Shown here piece by piece: positions 36,162-48,260 of a stretch of DNA of 64,000 nt; position 1 is the stretch's first letter, and each line of letters starts with the position of its first letter. Below the pieces are notes generated by a model. The model was not told the origin of the DNA. It did not search any database and was given only the letters and a program-made list of their open reading frames with translations. Position numbers and translations under genes: made by a program. The stretch covers positions 64,905,641 through 64,969,640 of the forward strand of contig NW_022098057.1 in assembly GCF_002288925.2 (NCBI RefSeq). Direction: 5' to 3'. This stretch comes from Delphinapterus leucas. Lineage: Eukaryota; Chordata; Mammalia; Artiodactyla; Monodontidae.

Positions 36162-36530
36162 AGGTTAAATCTGGATTTAGAAGACTTAGAAATGAATTAG
36201 ATATAGGGGAGCAGGAAAAGGAGGAGTCAAAAATGACTCCCAAAGAGTGAGTCTGAGCAACTGGTTAGTCTCATTTGCTAGACTGAGGATGTATGAGGAA
36301 AAGCATGAGTAGTAGTAATGCGGAGTAATGAATGTTAATGACTCAACCAAACTCTTTTGGATGTACCTAAATATATGTGTACATATATATAATTGTAAGC
36401 ATTCTGATCACAGTCTCAAGTTCTTTCCTACTGACTTTGTAATAATCACTCTAAGTCAGAGGGTGGAGGAAATGTTTATTATTTATTATAGATATAAAAT
36501 AGTGAGCATGGGTGAAATTAAGTCCTGAGG

Positions 36531-39500
36531 AGACACTGAAAGGGAACTGGACTGAACTTAGTGCAGCTGCACCTAGACAGGGCTCTTGATGCTCTCCACA
36601 CAGTGTTATTCCTAGTTATATTCCCAGTGTTATAACTCAGATGTTGGAGAGTGATCTGAGGTCTGACTGTTTCGTCTGGGTTGCCGAGGATCAGACCTCA
36701 GAGTGTGGAAGTAGTCTTTCCCTAGAAGGAGTAGATATTCTCAATCTTAACCATCCTAGTGTGAATTCACTAGAGAAGGAAATGAAGACTGAGGACATGG
36801 ATCTTAAATCCTGCATTATTATGCTTATTTTATATAAGTGAAGATAACTTGGTGAAGCACAATTCTGGTTTTCTCTTCAGTCAAGTACAAGCTTTGGAAC
36901 ACTTTGCATTATTTATCTACTGTATTTATTATTGTTTTTATCAATATTAAATGTGCATCATATAGGAAATCAATAAGTATACCTAATGTGTGTTTATAAC
37001 GAGTTAAAATCTAAATGCAAATATGCAAAATGCATCAAAATAGAAGAAAATATCTGTTAGTTCATGAGACCTTAGAAAAAATAAACAGAAATAAATGTTT
37101 AGTCTTTGCTGGCTTGAATTGTCAGACAGGAAATATATGCTACAGTTGTGTCAAGAGGACTGATGTAATCCAGTGGAGAATTCTACTAGAGAGGCTTTCA
37201 CTTAATAGAAGAAAAAACAAAAACAGGGATAGAAAATCCCAAAACAGTGCCTGACTGGCTTCCCAATTTACTTGGCTGTCATTATGTGGCCTCCCAGAAC
37301 ATCTTTCTAGTTTGAACCATCCAGGAAGGCTCAGAGTGTTTCATTGTTAACCGTTTATTGACCAAGATGAATTCACCCCAAGGTATAGGGATCTTGTTGG
37401 GAAGTTTGTTTTGCAATCAGTCACTATACTATACTTTGTAAGTATGGTTTAGTTAGTATATATTAATTTAGGAGCTAAGATATGTTGAATAAATTGGCAT
37501 GAAATTTTTATTTGAAAAGCTGAGTAATAATTGTATTTTTATAAGTGATTTTGGTTTTTCTTTTGGTCTGGTTCATCTAATTCTGTTAGCCATGTCAAAG
37601 ATTCTTCACTTGTTAGTTTTAACTTCTCATGAAAGACACATAATAAAATTAACATTCTCTTCTTTGTAATATCCTTCTCTATGAAAGGCGCTTGTTTTCG
37701 CTAGCAGTGAAAGGGATTGCATGATATTATTGATCTATAGAAAAGATCGTAGGTTGGATTCCAAAAATCAGAAAGGAAAAAAAACAAGTATAGTTAAAAT
37801 TACTATTAAGAGTAAATTGGAAATCAATAGGCTATATTTGTAAGTTCAGCATAGCCAGTTTTCCTTCTAGCCTTTATCTGGTTGAGCATCAGAAGCAGCT
37901 GGCTTTCTTTCAAGAGGCATACTATGTGAAAATGCACATCTTTAAATCCCATAAGCACCCTGAACAAGGCTAGTTGCTCATGTGCTGGGATGTATTGATA
38001 CTTGGGACCTCTGAACTCTTGAGGGCAGAATAGATTAACATTTCTTATTTCTATCCAGGTCATACAAATTGGCTGACGGAATCTTTGGGACTGTTTCTTT
38101 TCAACTTATGTGATTGAGGTTGTGTAAGTTACACATGTTTATGATTCAATTCCACTCTAGACGTTTTGGTTCTATTTGGTTATTCTTTCCCTGTGATCTC
38201 TAATAGGCAGAGACACTGACATAGTCTGGAGAAAAGTTTTATAGTCAAACAATAAATTTTAACATTTGTATATTTAAGTTTGAGGAATGGTATAAGTTTA
38301 TTTCATGATGCACTGGCTTTAGGAGCACTAAATATATTTGGAAAAAATATCAATTCTAATGACTCATTAAAAAGGGGGATGGGGAACAGAGTATTTTTCC
38401 AGAACTCATCCCTCACTAAATTATAATAAGTCTATTTTAGACAATGAAAGTCACACTCAAGTCCCTAAAATCAATACTTTAATTTTATTCATTGTTGCTG
38501 GGAAAATGCTAAGTTCCTAAGATTTGTTAATGTCACAGGACATTCAATTCTAGTTACTATAGTTTACTCACATATTATATAGTGCTTAGTGAAAACTGAA
38601 TTAAATTGCAAAATGAAATTAGTTATATTCATTTCTATTCTACTTGGAGAAATAAACAGGTAAAAGCAACAGTCAGTGTTTTCTTTTGTAGCCCATAACT
38701 CAACTTGCTTCCTGTGAGGCACTGCAGTTCCAGCAGAGCTCTGCTCATTGATTACAGATTCACCTGGCTTAACTTGATAAATGATTTTGCCTAAGCCTTC
38801 TGTCTGAGAGGCCTATTCAGATCTTGTTGATATAAAATTTTCACTGCCCCTTAGCCACTAATGCTAACATTACTGGTGATAATCTTTGGTTTGTATGTGT
38901 CAAAGTAACAGTATTTCGTTAAACCCTTTGGCAAATAAGTTTATCTGATTTTGTGAAATTATATGAAGAAAACAACACTTTGAATTTAGCATGATTCATG
39001 ACGAGTCTGTTATAAGTAAGTTTTGAATGGGTTAGGCATGAGTTGTCTTGCTTTGGGAATGACAAATTTCTGGTAGCTTAATATACTGGTAAAAATGTGC
39101 AATACATTCTGTTATTTTGGAAGCCTTTACAGAAAGCCTGGAACACTGAATGGCTTATTTTTCTGGATACTACAAATTTTTCTTTTGAGATACTTCATCA
39201 TGAATCAGTTCTAATTATAAGTTATGCACCCATGACAAGTGACTGGAAATTAGTTATTCTCTATGTGAGAAATATAACCTAGAAATGGATTTTTGCATTA
39301 TTTCTACCATATGGGTTTTCTGATGATTGATGATAAAGAGTGTTTACATAGAATATTCCACATTCACGTAAACACGTAATGCACTTAACATAAATGCACT
39401 TAAAAACATACCAAAGCTCTACAGCTTCTAAACTAAGGACCAAACCCTGAAGAGTAACTTCTTTAAGAATCCCTTTCTCTTGATGTACCACAGGTATAAA

Positions 39501-42500
39501 GCTTTTTAAACTGAATGTTAATAAAATTTTCCACACTTTCACCTCCATCTATCAAAAATGGAGTTAAACTACTTGCACCTTAAAGCCACGTGGAATCCAT
39601 CTCCTAAGAACATGTGGTGTAGTGGTTTACCTTTTAGGATCTTCAAGGAAGATCTTCAAAACAGTGGAATGATCAATAGCTACCTAGACAAACTTTGACT
39701 TGTAGACTTGGTTTAACCAGTATTTCTTATATTTGACTGTGGGTCCCCTTCCCTTTCCATTTTCATGTAATGCCTGTTAATACAGAACATTCTTCAAGGA
39801 AAAAATATATATTTCTATGTGTATGTGTATAATTGACAGCAGAGTTGACGCTAGATTCCAATTCCTCTCTTCTTGTCCTCAGGGCTGTGCTTATTATCCT
39901 TGAAATATTGTATTTATAATACACTCTAAAGCATTTAACATTCTGGAATACTATAGGAAAAAGAAGGAAGCATTCTAATGAGTTAAATTATCTGATTAAT
40001 TGGAGATTACAAAGCACACAATTTTTGGTTTCCTTCCTTGCAATTGAAGATCTTTTTGAAGTTTATATGTTGCTTTTCTTTGTCAATAAATAGATCATCC
40101 TATGAAAGTTTACTTTGCCTGTTATAGTTGAACATTTTGCAATACTCCAGGGTCATTCCTTAGAGGTGGATCTTTTATTGTGTAAGGTGGTAGATTTAGA
40201 AGTGGAGATGGGTTAAGGAAGGTATTCGGATGTCTGGTAGTATTTTTCTGTTGTTAATGATTTTTTGATGACAGTATTTTTGTCATAAAAATAAAATTAG
40301 TGGTTTTGATTAACTACAGTTATTATTGTAATTGCATTATGTTGCAGTTGTAAATCAACTCTCCGTATAGAATAGAGCCTATTGAGTTGGCATGAATTAA
40401 CTGGACTTTCGCTGGAATAATTTTTTTCTAGAATTATCACCCATCAAGTGGTAGATATTCAATAAATATTTGTTTAAAAAAAGTAAATGCCTTGTGTCCT
40501 GGTCCCTGTGGCCATAGCTTACCAGTTTTATTAAGGGAAGCTGAGTAAGGAGGGAGAGCTTTTTGGCTAATTTCAGCCTCTATGCTTTGTTCATCAGAAT
40601 GTATGACGCTCACCCACTGATTTACAGGAGTGCGTCTTCATTACACATGGGCTGCACATCCTCTGATACTCTAAGAGCTGAGCCCTTCCAAATTTTATTT
40701 AATAGTCTGGATTTGATGTTGAAATTAGACTGGAATACACTAATGCCTACCACTGCTGATACTGCATCTTCCTATTATTTTCTCTCCTTTAAAAAAACAA
40801 TCAGTTTACCTTGGTAAAGTGCTTACTTTTTATTAATGTAGCTTTTTAAAAAGAGCTGTACAATTCTGACACATTAGGTTGGAATATTGCTGGTAATATA
40901 TCCTGTATATAGCCTCATCAGACCGATGCTTCTGTAACTCACAGTGCCTTTTCTTATTGAAAAATCTTTCTCTTTCAGCCAAAGGAGTATAAAGAAATCT
41001 AAGAAGGGATCTGTTCTGCCCTCTATTTAGGCTCAGAAAGACAGCCTTTAAAAATAACACTTTTTTACTGTGAAAACATAGAATCTAGACAATCAAATTA
41101 CATAAAATACTCCTTTATTCTGATAGGTGTTCATTACTTTATTAGTTATGAGCAAGATATATTCATTCACATTGAAGACCAAACTGCGTTTAAAAAAAAA
41201 GCAAACTGAACTTTGCAAAATAATGAACACTTCCTCCCCTCCCCATGCACATAATAATCAGTTTTATAAATTAATGGCTTATGAGGCTTTTATTCTTTTG
41301 ACTATATTCAGCATGCATTTGGTATACTTTATCTCATTTTTACTAACATCATTTCTTCTAGGTCTTCCATTCATAATTTATTTTAAATTCTGTCTAATTG
41401 AAAATTTGGTTACATTATCCTGCGTCTTTTCTTGCACAACACAGGGTAAAACTAAATAATGTTAAAAAGAATTTAAAGACTTTTTTTTAATCCAAATGTA
41501 TATGCTTTCTAAAAAGGGTATGTACTTGCGCATCACACATAGCATACTGCAGTTAGGTTTTTATGTAGACTCTGCTTGAGTACCTTTTCCCCTAGAAAAG
41601 GATGCTATCTAGTGCCCTTATATGGTCTCTTAATTAATAGCCTAGAACCCACCTTCATTCCACTTGAACCTCCCTTCTCTATGTTCTAGATAGGAAATTA
41701 TCAACAGGTTGGCCAAACCTGTCCCTCAGCTATATCTGATTTGGGCTGAACACTGTTGACCCACAGGATATTACACAAAAAAATTGAATTAGTTTATAAC
41801 ATTTGAATATCAGAAATTTCCCACAAAAATTGAGATTTTTTTGGTTTCTCTAGAAAAAAACTGGAAGATATGGACCTGTATTCCTGTTTGGCAACAGTCC
41901 TCTGGAGCTCAGTGGTAGCTGCCCCTTTTAGATGAGACAAGGGCTCTCTCATTTATTAAAACTTCAGTTCCCCCTACTCCCTATTTTGCAGGCATTGAGG
42001 CTGATGATCAAATGACATTAGCACTCGTCTTGTTTTTTTTTTTTCATGCTCAGCACCTGCCTGACCCTCTGGACACTTGAGATTGTGACTCCTTACATGT
42101 TTCTGCTTTACTGGAACTTACTTGTATTGTGGCCAGCACCCCTGGGCACTAATAAGGAGTTATTATAAACTACTTTGAAATGTGCTTTCTGTTCCAGATA
42201 TGATTCTTTCAACTAAAATACTTTGTATTGCAGGCAGTATATGAGAGGAATGAATCTAATGGTTAGGAATTTTAGGTTGCATGATCTGTGGAGGAGATAC
42301 TTTGGGGCTAACAATCCCTTTGGATGCCATTGCCTCACCCATGCACTGACTAATATACTGTCACTGTTTACAATTTAACTCCCTCGATTCCCTATCAAGT
42401 TGTCTATTCATGATTCACTCTGGTGTCTATCAGTGAGTCATGCCCCAGAGTGCCTGCCCTTTACACACACATTTGTTTAAGAAATTGAGAGCAGAGGAAG

Positions 42501-42780
42501 ATTTAAGGCATTTGAGGAAATGCTTTTGTGCGAGCTTTGGAATCTTGCTCAGGGATTATTGTTGCTGTGGTAAAACTGAAAGAGGTACAATGAAAATAGA
42601 GACATTGAGAGTAGTTCTTTCTGAAATATTCCTATTCCTAGTTCAAATAGTTCCTATCTGAAATCTAGCAACTAGTGACTACTAGCAATAAGTGTGCTTC
42701 ATTTGTACCCCAAGAGTACAGTATTGTAACTCAATGCCCCCAACATCAGTTCTTTCTCCGTATAGTTGAATAACAACTTA
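36531..42780. other. Long unique AT-rich stretch, nothing recognised
   Basis: Over 6 kb without a recent transposable element. I see no exon with splice sites and coherent coding. Text around 38660-38880 is of balanced composition and could be conserved non-coding DNA. A T-run lies at about 42032-42043. Confidence 0.45.
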
Positions 42781-43090
42781 AATGTCGTCTGTGTTTAGGA
42801 AAGACTTATGATACGTATTATCAAACAAGGATAACTTTTCTTTGTACGGTAGAGAAATCTCATCAGCCTGTGTGTTCCCACCGTATTCATCAAGAGAACG
42901 GGCAATAAACAAGATATATGCAGTAGTTGGAATCTTTTTGTTCTCTTCTCTCTTGTAACTCTCATTGTCATGCAGGAGGTGCCCTCGCAACATCTCCAGG
43001 ATTCTATTTTCTGGATGGTGCTCAATTTTCTTGACTGTTCCATTTGGGCATCACAAATTTCTTTCACATTCAGAGGGGTTTCAAATGCCA
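42781..43090 (-). pseudogene. Possible decayed coding relic, unidentified
   Basis: Two overlapping minus-strand open frames join with one frameshift into protein-like text. The first (from 43091) reads 'VAFETPLNVKEICD'. The second (to 42778) reads 'KKIEHHPENRILEMLRGH', then 'LLHDNESYKREENKKIP', then 'ARSLDEYGGNTQADEISLPY'. Composition is balanced and rich in charged residues, unlike the hydrophobic or low-complexity chance frames elsewhere in the window. Weak similar-looking text continues to about 43260 with stops. I cannot name the parent protein, and there is no clear start, intron or tail. It could be a processed-pseudogene fragment, a lost exon or chance. Confidence 0.3.
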
Positions 43091-43540
43091 CATAACTTCT
43101 AGTGAAGTGCAGAGTAGTTTAAGATCCAGAAGTCATGGTACAGGGAAGAGTATTAACACTCATTCAGGACAGTCTTCTTTCCCTTAACTTGCCATTTGAC
43201 CTTGAAGAGACGGTGTGTGTATTACATGAATGTGTACCCTTCTTCACCAGAGTGAGCTTGTAGAGTCAAACTGTGTGGGCTGGATAAGATGGCTGCTTTC
43301 AGTTGTAATCTAGGGTGATAAAGATGATCAGCCAAACTTGAGTTGTTCACTTGATTCAGGAGAGAAATGCGATAGGCAATGGATTATCCAAGTAAAAAAG
43401 TCATTTCATAGTAATTGGCTGACATTTAACAGCTGGAATTGAATGAAAGCCCATTAAATGTATTTAATCATTATGAACTTAGTTTTGAGAAGAAAACCAA
43501 ACCTGCCTTCTCTGTGTAAATCAATACAAAACTGTATCCT
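43091..43540. other. Unique sequence, nothing further recognised
   Basis: Between the possible coding relic and the SINE. No repeat or exon recognised. Confidence 0.4.
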
Positions 43541-43753
43541 TTTTTTTTTTTTTTTTTTTTTGCGGTACGCAGGCCTCTCACTGCTGTGGCCTCTCTCGTG
43601 GTGGAGCACAGGCTCCGGACGCGCAGGCTCAGCGGCCATGGCTCACGGGCCCAACTGCTCCGCGGCATGTGGGATCTTCCCAGACCAGGGCACGAACCCG
43701 CGTCCCCTGCATTGGCAGGCGGACTCTCAACCATTGCGCCACCAGGGAAGCCC
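43541..43753 (-). mobile_element. CHR-2 SINE, deletion type, abutting an L1 3' end
   Basis: A long T-run (43540-43561), then 'gcggtacgcaggcctctcac' and the full CHR-2 body, ending 'gggaagccc' at 43753. Flanking 'ccttttt' motifs (about 43538 and 43754) fit an insertion at a TTTT/AA site beside the L1 tail. Confidence 0.9.
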
Positions 43754-44169
43754 CCCTTTTTAAAAAAAAAAAAACAAAAAACAAAATATCTTTATTGGAG
43801 TATAATTGCTTTACATTGTTGTGTTAGTTTCTGCCGTATAACAAAGTGAATCAGCTATACATATACATATATCCCCATATCCCCTCCCTCTTGTGTCTCC
43901 CTCCAACCCTCCCTATCCCACCCCTCTAGGTGGTCACAAAGCACGGAGCTGATCTCCCTGTGCTATGCGGCTGCTTCCCACTAACTATCTATTTTACATT
44001 GGTAGTGTATATATGTCAATGCTACTCTCTCACTTTGTACCAGCTTACCCTTCCCCCTCCCCATATCCTCAAGTCCATTCTCTATGTCTGCGTTCTTCGG
44101 AACCATTTTTTTTTAGATTCCATATATATGTGTTAGCAAACGGTATTTGTTTTTCTCTTTCGGACTTAC

Positions 44170-45160
44170 TTAATTCTGTATGACAGTCTCTAGGTCCATC
44201 CACATCTCTACAAATGACTCAATTTTGTTCCTTTTTATGGCTGAGTAATATTCCATGGTATGTATGTACCACATCTTCTTTATCCATTTGTCTGTCAATG
44301 GGCATTTAGGTTGCTTCCGTGACCTGGCTATTGTAAATAGTGCTGCAATGAACGTTGGGGTGCATGGGTCTTTTTGAATTACGGTTTTCTCAGGGCGTAT
44401 GCCCAGTAGGTGGTTTGCTGGGTCATATGGTAATTCTGTTTTTAGTTTTTTAAGGAACCTCCATACTTTTCTCCATAGTGGCTGTATCAATTTACATTCC
44501 CACCAACAGTGCAAGAGGGTTCCCTTTTCTCCGCCCTCTCCAGCATTTATTGTTTGTAGATTTTTTGATGATGGCCATTCTCACTGGTGTGAGGTGATAC
44601 CTCATTGTAGTTTGTTTGTTTTTTTTTTTTGTGGTACGCGGGCCTCTCACTGTTATGGCCTCTCCCGTTGTGGAGCACAGGCTCCGGATGTGCAGGCTCA
44701 GTGGCCATGGCTCACAGGCCCAGCCGCTCCACGGCATGTGGGATCTTCCCGGACTGGGGCACAAACCCGTGTCCCCTACATTGGCAGGCGGACTGTCAAC
44801 CACTGCGCCACCAGGGAAGCCCCCTCATTGTAGTTTTGATTTGCATTTCTCTAATGATTCGTGGTGTTAAGCATCCTTTCATGTGTTTGTTGGCAGTCTG
44901 TATATCTTCTTTGGAGAAATGTCTATTTAGGTCTTCTGGCCATTTTTGGATTGGGTTGTTTGTTTTTTGATAGTGAGGTGCATGAGCTGTTTCTATATTT
45001 TGGAGATTAATCCTTTGTCAGTTGCTTCATTTGCAAATATTTTCTCCCATTCTGAGGGTTGTCTTTTCATCTTGTTTATGGCTTCCTTTGCTGTGCAAAA
45101 GCTCTTAAGTTTCATTAGGTCCCAATTGTTCATCTTTGTTTTTCTTTCCATTTTCATGTG
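44170..45160 (-). pseudogene. L1 ORF2 C-terminal remnant, split by a SINE
   Basis: An open stretch of 114 codons (44514-44170) reads '[19 protein letters not shown]', '[17 protein letters not shown]' and 'WIKKMWYIHTMEYYSAIKR', close to the conserved end of L1 ORF2p, and ends with a stop just after 'WMDLETVIQN'. Upstream coding resumes beyond the SINE (44837-45160). Endonuclease and RT domains are absent through 5' truncation. The relatively long open stretch suggests this copy is younger than the 3.8-5.6 kb element, but it cannot be active. Confidence 0.82.
44614..44822 (-). mobile_element. CHR-2 SINE, deletion type, inserted in an L1, 14-bp target duplication
   Basis: 'cctcattgtagttt' occurs exactly at 44600-44613 and 44823-44836 around a complete CHR-2 body. 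The target is L1 ORF2 sequence, so the SINE is younger than the L1. Confidence 0.93.
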
Positions 45161-46439
45161 CTGTTTCATAGTGTTAGGCCTGATCCAGATTGTTTTGTTT
45201 TTACCATGACAAATCTGTTTACCTAGAGCAAAGATGTATTTTTAGAAACACTATTTGGTTGTTTTAAAATGCCCTGATTTGTATTAGGGACATCATTACT
45301 TTCTGCCTGCCTAGGAAACCTAACGAGGGAAGTCCTTTTACTATTTTATAGTCAAGGCACATTCTAAAATGTTCTTAAAATTAAATACGATGTACCACAT
45401 ACCTGAAAGTATGAGTTTACTCCCCTAGAGATGGAATTAAATTTGCTGATGCTTAGAAACACCAGCATGATTGATAGACTGTTTACACCTGACCACCTGC
45501 TGATGAATTCTCATTCAGTACTTGTGTTCTTTTGCTATAATTATACTAAATCACACTGTAAAATAACCTACAGCTATTGAAAAATCCAGAAAGAAGAATT
45601 AACGTAACTGTCATCCCTCTAATATGTGAATTATTCTCCAAATTGTGAACTTTATTTTTCAGATATGTAGTTCCAAACCTTCTAGTAAGTGTCATTAATA
45701 AGTATATTTGAGGTTCTAACAAAGGTTCATAGTCATTTAATTACCCAAAGTTTATCTTTTACCATGAGTCTTCAGCTTTATTAATGAGCTTTTAAAAAAA
45801 TCTCTGGTAGTGACATGTCACATGGTACAGAGAAAATTTATAGTTCAAGCAATATTTGAATGAACTCTAAGGTCCCATTTAACATTGAGATTCCCAGAGT
45901 CTACAGATTCTTCTGAGACCATGGATGAATTATTCTATATGTTCACATCTGAAACTTCCAATCAGGAATGTATACAGGATAGAGACGCCTGACCAAATCT
46001 TAAAAAAAATCGCACTCAGTGCTTCACACATATTTCCATTTACTGATGGGTTATTTTGTAGAGGTGTGTTGGAGACAGTTTGATGTTTGCATTAGTATTT
46101 GGCTTCATTCTATTTGTATTGGTTTATCAGCTCAGTCTCACATAGGCTAGAAATCTTTTATTTTCTCCTTAAATTTGAGGACTACCAAAGCTAACTTCTC
46201 AAATGAGAGAATTGATACCATAGGTCAAGTCTTTCCCTGGATAGAAAAGATAAACGGTAGCAGAAAATAGTTTCTTGTCTTTAAAAATATTATTATATAT
46301 TCCTAGAGAAGCAGTACTGATTCTTATTAATTTTAATGTTTCAAATTTGTTATGAAATTACACATTTATATGTTTTCTATATAGGCCAGGATTGAGAAAT
46401 GCTTAGTTCATGAGAGGGGTGATGTGGCTTTCTAAGTTC
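45161..46439. other. Unique sequence, nothing recognised
   Basis: No exon, RNA gene or repeat family seen. Confidence 0.45.
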
Positions 46440-46550
46440 TCTTAGGACAGGCTCCATGTTTTATTAGTTCTTTTCATTCATCTTATTACCACTATGCCTT
46501 AGATAAAGGAGGCACTCAGAAAATATTTTTGAATGAGTGAATTATAATTG
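46440..46550 (+). mobile_element. L2 3'-end fragment
   Basis: 'aggacaggctccatgtttta' followed by 'ggcactcagaaaatattttt' and 'gaatgagtgaa' is the L2 3' terminal text, diverged. Confidence 0.55.
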
Positions 46551-47229
46551 AAACTATACTACATTTAAGATTTCCCGGTATGCATGATAATTAAATAACC
46601 TCAGGGCCGGGGAGGGGGGAGAATGTAAAATAATTCATGCTATTTTTGAATGATGGTGTGTTTTCTTATGAGAAAGAATTACTTTTAATTTTTCTAAAGC
46701 CTTGTGATCTTCAGTTTGGGAAGATAATGTATAAAGCTTAATATCAGTGAAGTCCTTTATAATAGAGCCATAAGGGGAGGCCCTTGTAAATGTTACTCAC
46801 CTGAGAGGCATCTGGGAACTCCAGTAAATCACCAGATGTCAGAGAGGAGTGGATGATAATGGGAAACTATTTAGAACATCATCAGATTAGACACCAGATA
46901 ATGTGTGGTTTTGGGAACCACGCCCCGCCCCAGCAGTAGAGCAAGGCTCTGGTGTGCAAAATTTTTCAGCAATACATATTGGTTTAAGTAACGATTCTCT
47001 TGCATTTTTCTTTATTCCAGGCTTTTTTTTAGTATGAAGACAGATGTCTTCTTAGATCTGCCCACTCTTGCCTGAAAGGCAGTAACTATTTCAGTAGCTC
47101 TTAGCATATTAAGAAAACTCGTGTAATTCTACCCACTTCACATTAATTTGCTCTTGTTGATTATTTGCTGTAATATGTTAAATAATTGCTCGTGAATGGG
47201 TCAAGAAAAGCAGTCATTCACCTGTTTTG
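46551..47229. other. Unique sequence, nothing recognised
   Basis: A short G-run lies at about 46608-46620. No exon or repeat family seen. Confidence 0.4.
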
Positions 47230-47345
47230 ATTGCTATAAATATCTTGAAGTCATCCAAATGTGCTTCCATATTATTCACAACTCTTCCAAGTCATTAATA
47301 AATATATTGAACACCTGTGCTAGCACTGATCCCTGAGGCACCTCA
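47230..47345 (-). mobile_element. CR1/L3-like LINE relic, RT motif
   Basis: The minus strand encodes 'EVPQGSVLA', then 'VFNIFINDLEEL', which is the reverse transcriptase segment of CR1/L3 LINEs (usual form GVPQGSVLGP...LFxIFINDL). About 20 residues match in one frame, with a likely one-codon loss in the middle. Flanks are too diverged to extend. Such relics are very old in mammals. Confidence 0.55.
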
Positions 47346-47919
47346 TTATTAACCTTATTGCACAGCTTCATGATATTTCATTTAACCTTGATTTTACTAC
47401 TAAACTTTTTTCAAACCAAGACATTTTCAAATTAATGACAAAACTTTACCTTTTATTCTGTGGTTGCCATGGTTTCATGATTGAATTTGCATATTAATTT
47501 TTTTGAATAAAATATCACTACACATTAATTTTTCTTAAAAGTTCAAACAAGAAAATAGTTATACACTTTTGTCTCCCATTTGTTTTCACTGACATTCTAC
47601 TTGTCTATCCTTCTTTTCATTGTTTGTTTTCATCAACTATTTTCAAAACGTTAAGGTGTGGAAATAATAATTCTATAATTCCATAATCATAGTATCATGA
47701 TCTTGGATGCAGTTCTGTCTTTTTGTGAATACCAACTCCTCAGTGCTATTTTCTTCCTAACTGGCACCTCCATCACATTGGAGTCAGGAAAGGAAAAAGG
47801 AGATGGAATTCATTTTAGCTGACATTGCTGTTCATCAGTGAAGCCATTACAAGTGAAGAATGAGGTTTGCACCTTCTGGTTTAAATCAAGCTTATGGAGT
47901 ATAGTTTTATCTAATGTTG
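47346..47919. other. Unique sequence, nothing recognised
   Basis: No exon or repeat family seen. Confidence 0.4.
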
Positions 47920-48070
47920 GAGCTAGAGGGGACTCTGAAGATCACATGCTTAAATTTCCCTCATTTTTCAGATAAAGTAACAGAAGCCCCAAAGTGAATT
48001 GACCTTGACAAAGGTCACACTGATCAGAGCCAGAATTCTGCTTTTCACTCTGTTGTTCATTCCACTGCAG
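47920..48070 (+). mobile_element. Ancient mammalian repeat fragment
   Basis: 'ggagctagaggggactctga', then 'tttttcagataaagtaacag', then 'gacaaaggtcacactgatca', in the order of a widespread old repeat. Family not assigned. Confidence 0.35.
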
Positions 48071-48149
48071 CCTGGCTTAGGTTTTTATCATCATTGTTTC
48101 CCACTATGGGTGATTAAAATTTTCTGTTTCATTTATTCTGAGTTTTGAC

Positions 48150-48260
48150 AGAATTCCTTTTTAAGCCTCTTTTAGACCATCATCTACATCTCTATTTTAA
48201 TTCCTATCAGTGCCTTGAATATCTAAGTTCTCAATAAATATGTATTGAATTGATGCATAA
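48150..48260 (+). mobile_element. L2-like 3'-end fragment
   Basis: 'cagtgccttgaatatctaag' then 'ctcaataaatatgtattgaa' resembles the L2 terminus. Confidence 0.45.

Larger units (their letters stand above)
35470..36530. mobile_element. Ancient mammalian repeat, interrupted by an LTR
   Basis: The left part (35470-35579) has 'ttaggaggccgttgcagtag'. The right part (36162-36530) has 'gtcaaaaatgactcccaaag' and 'tgagcaactggttag'. These are consecutive pieces of one old repeat often seen in mammalian DNA. The LTR between them is younger. Family not assigned. Confidence 0.5.
43754..45160 (-). mobile_element. 5'-truncated L1, cetartiodactyl type, interrupted by a SINE
   Basis: The 3' UTR begins on the + strand at 'tctttattggagtataattg' (43788) and continues with the CT-rich 'ctccctccaaccctccctat'. 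ORF2 C-terminal coding follows to about 44599, then a SINE, then more ORF2 to about 45160, where the match ends by 5' truncation. The 3' boundary is odd: the + strand shows A-runs (about 43762-43787) where a T-run would be expected for a minus-strand element. Confidence 0.85.

Noticed and set aside
42440..42661. 73-codon + frame just beside the coding-like relic
   Set aside because: It is on the opposite strand to the relic and shows no domain or similarity, so it is likely chance.
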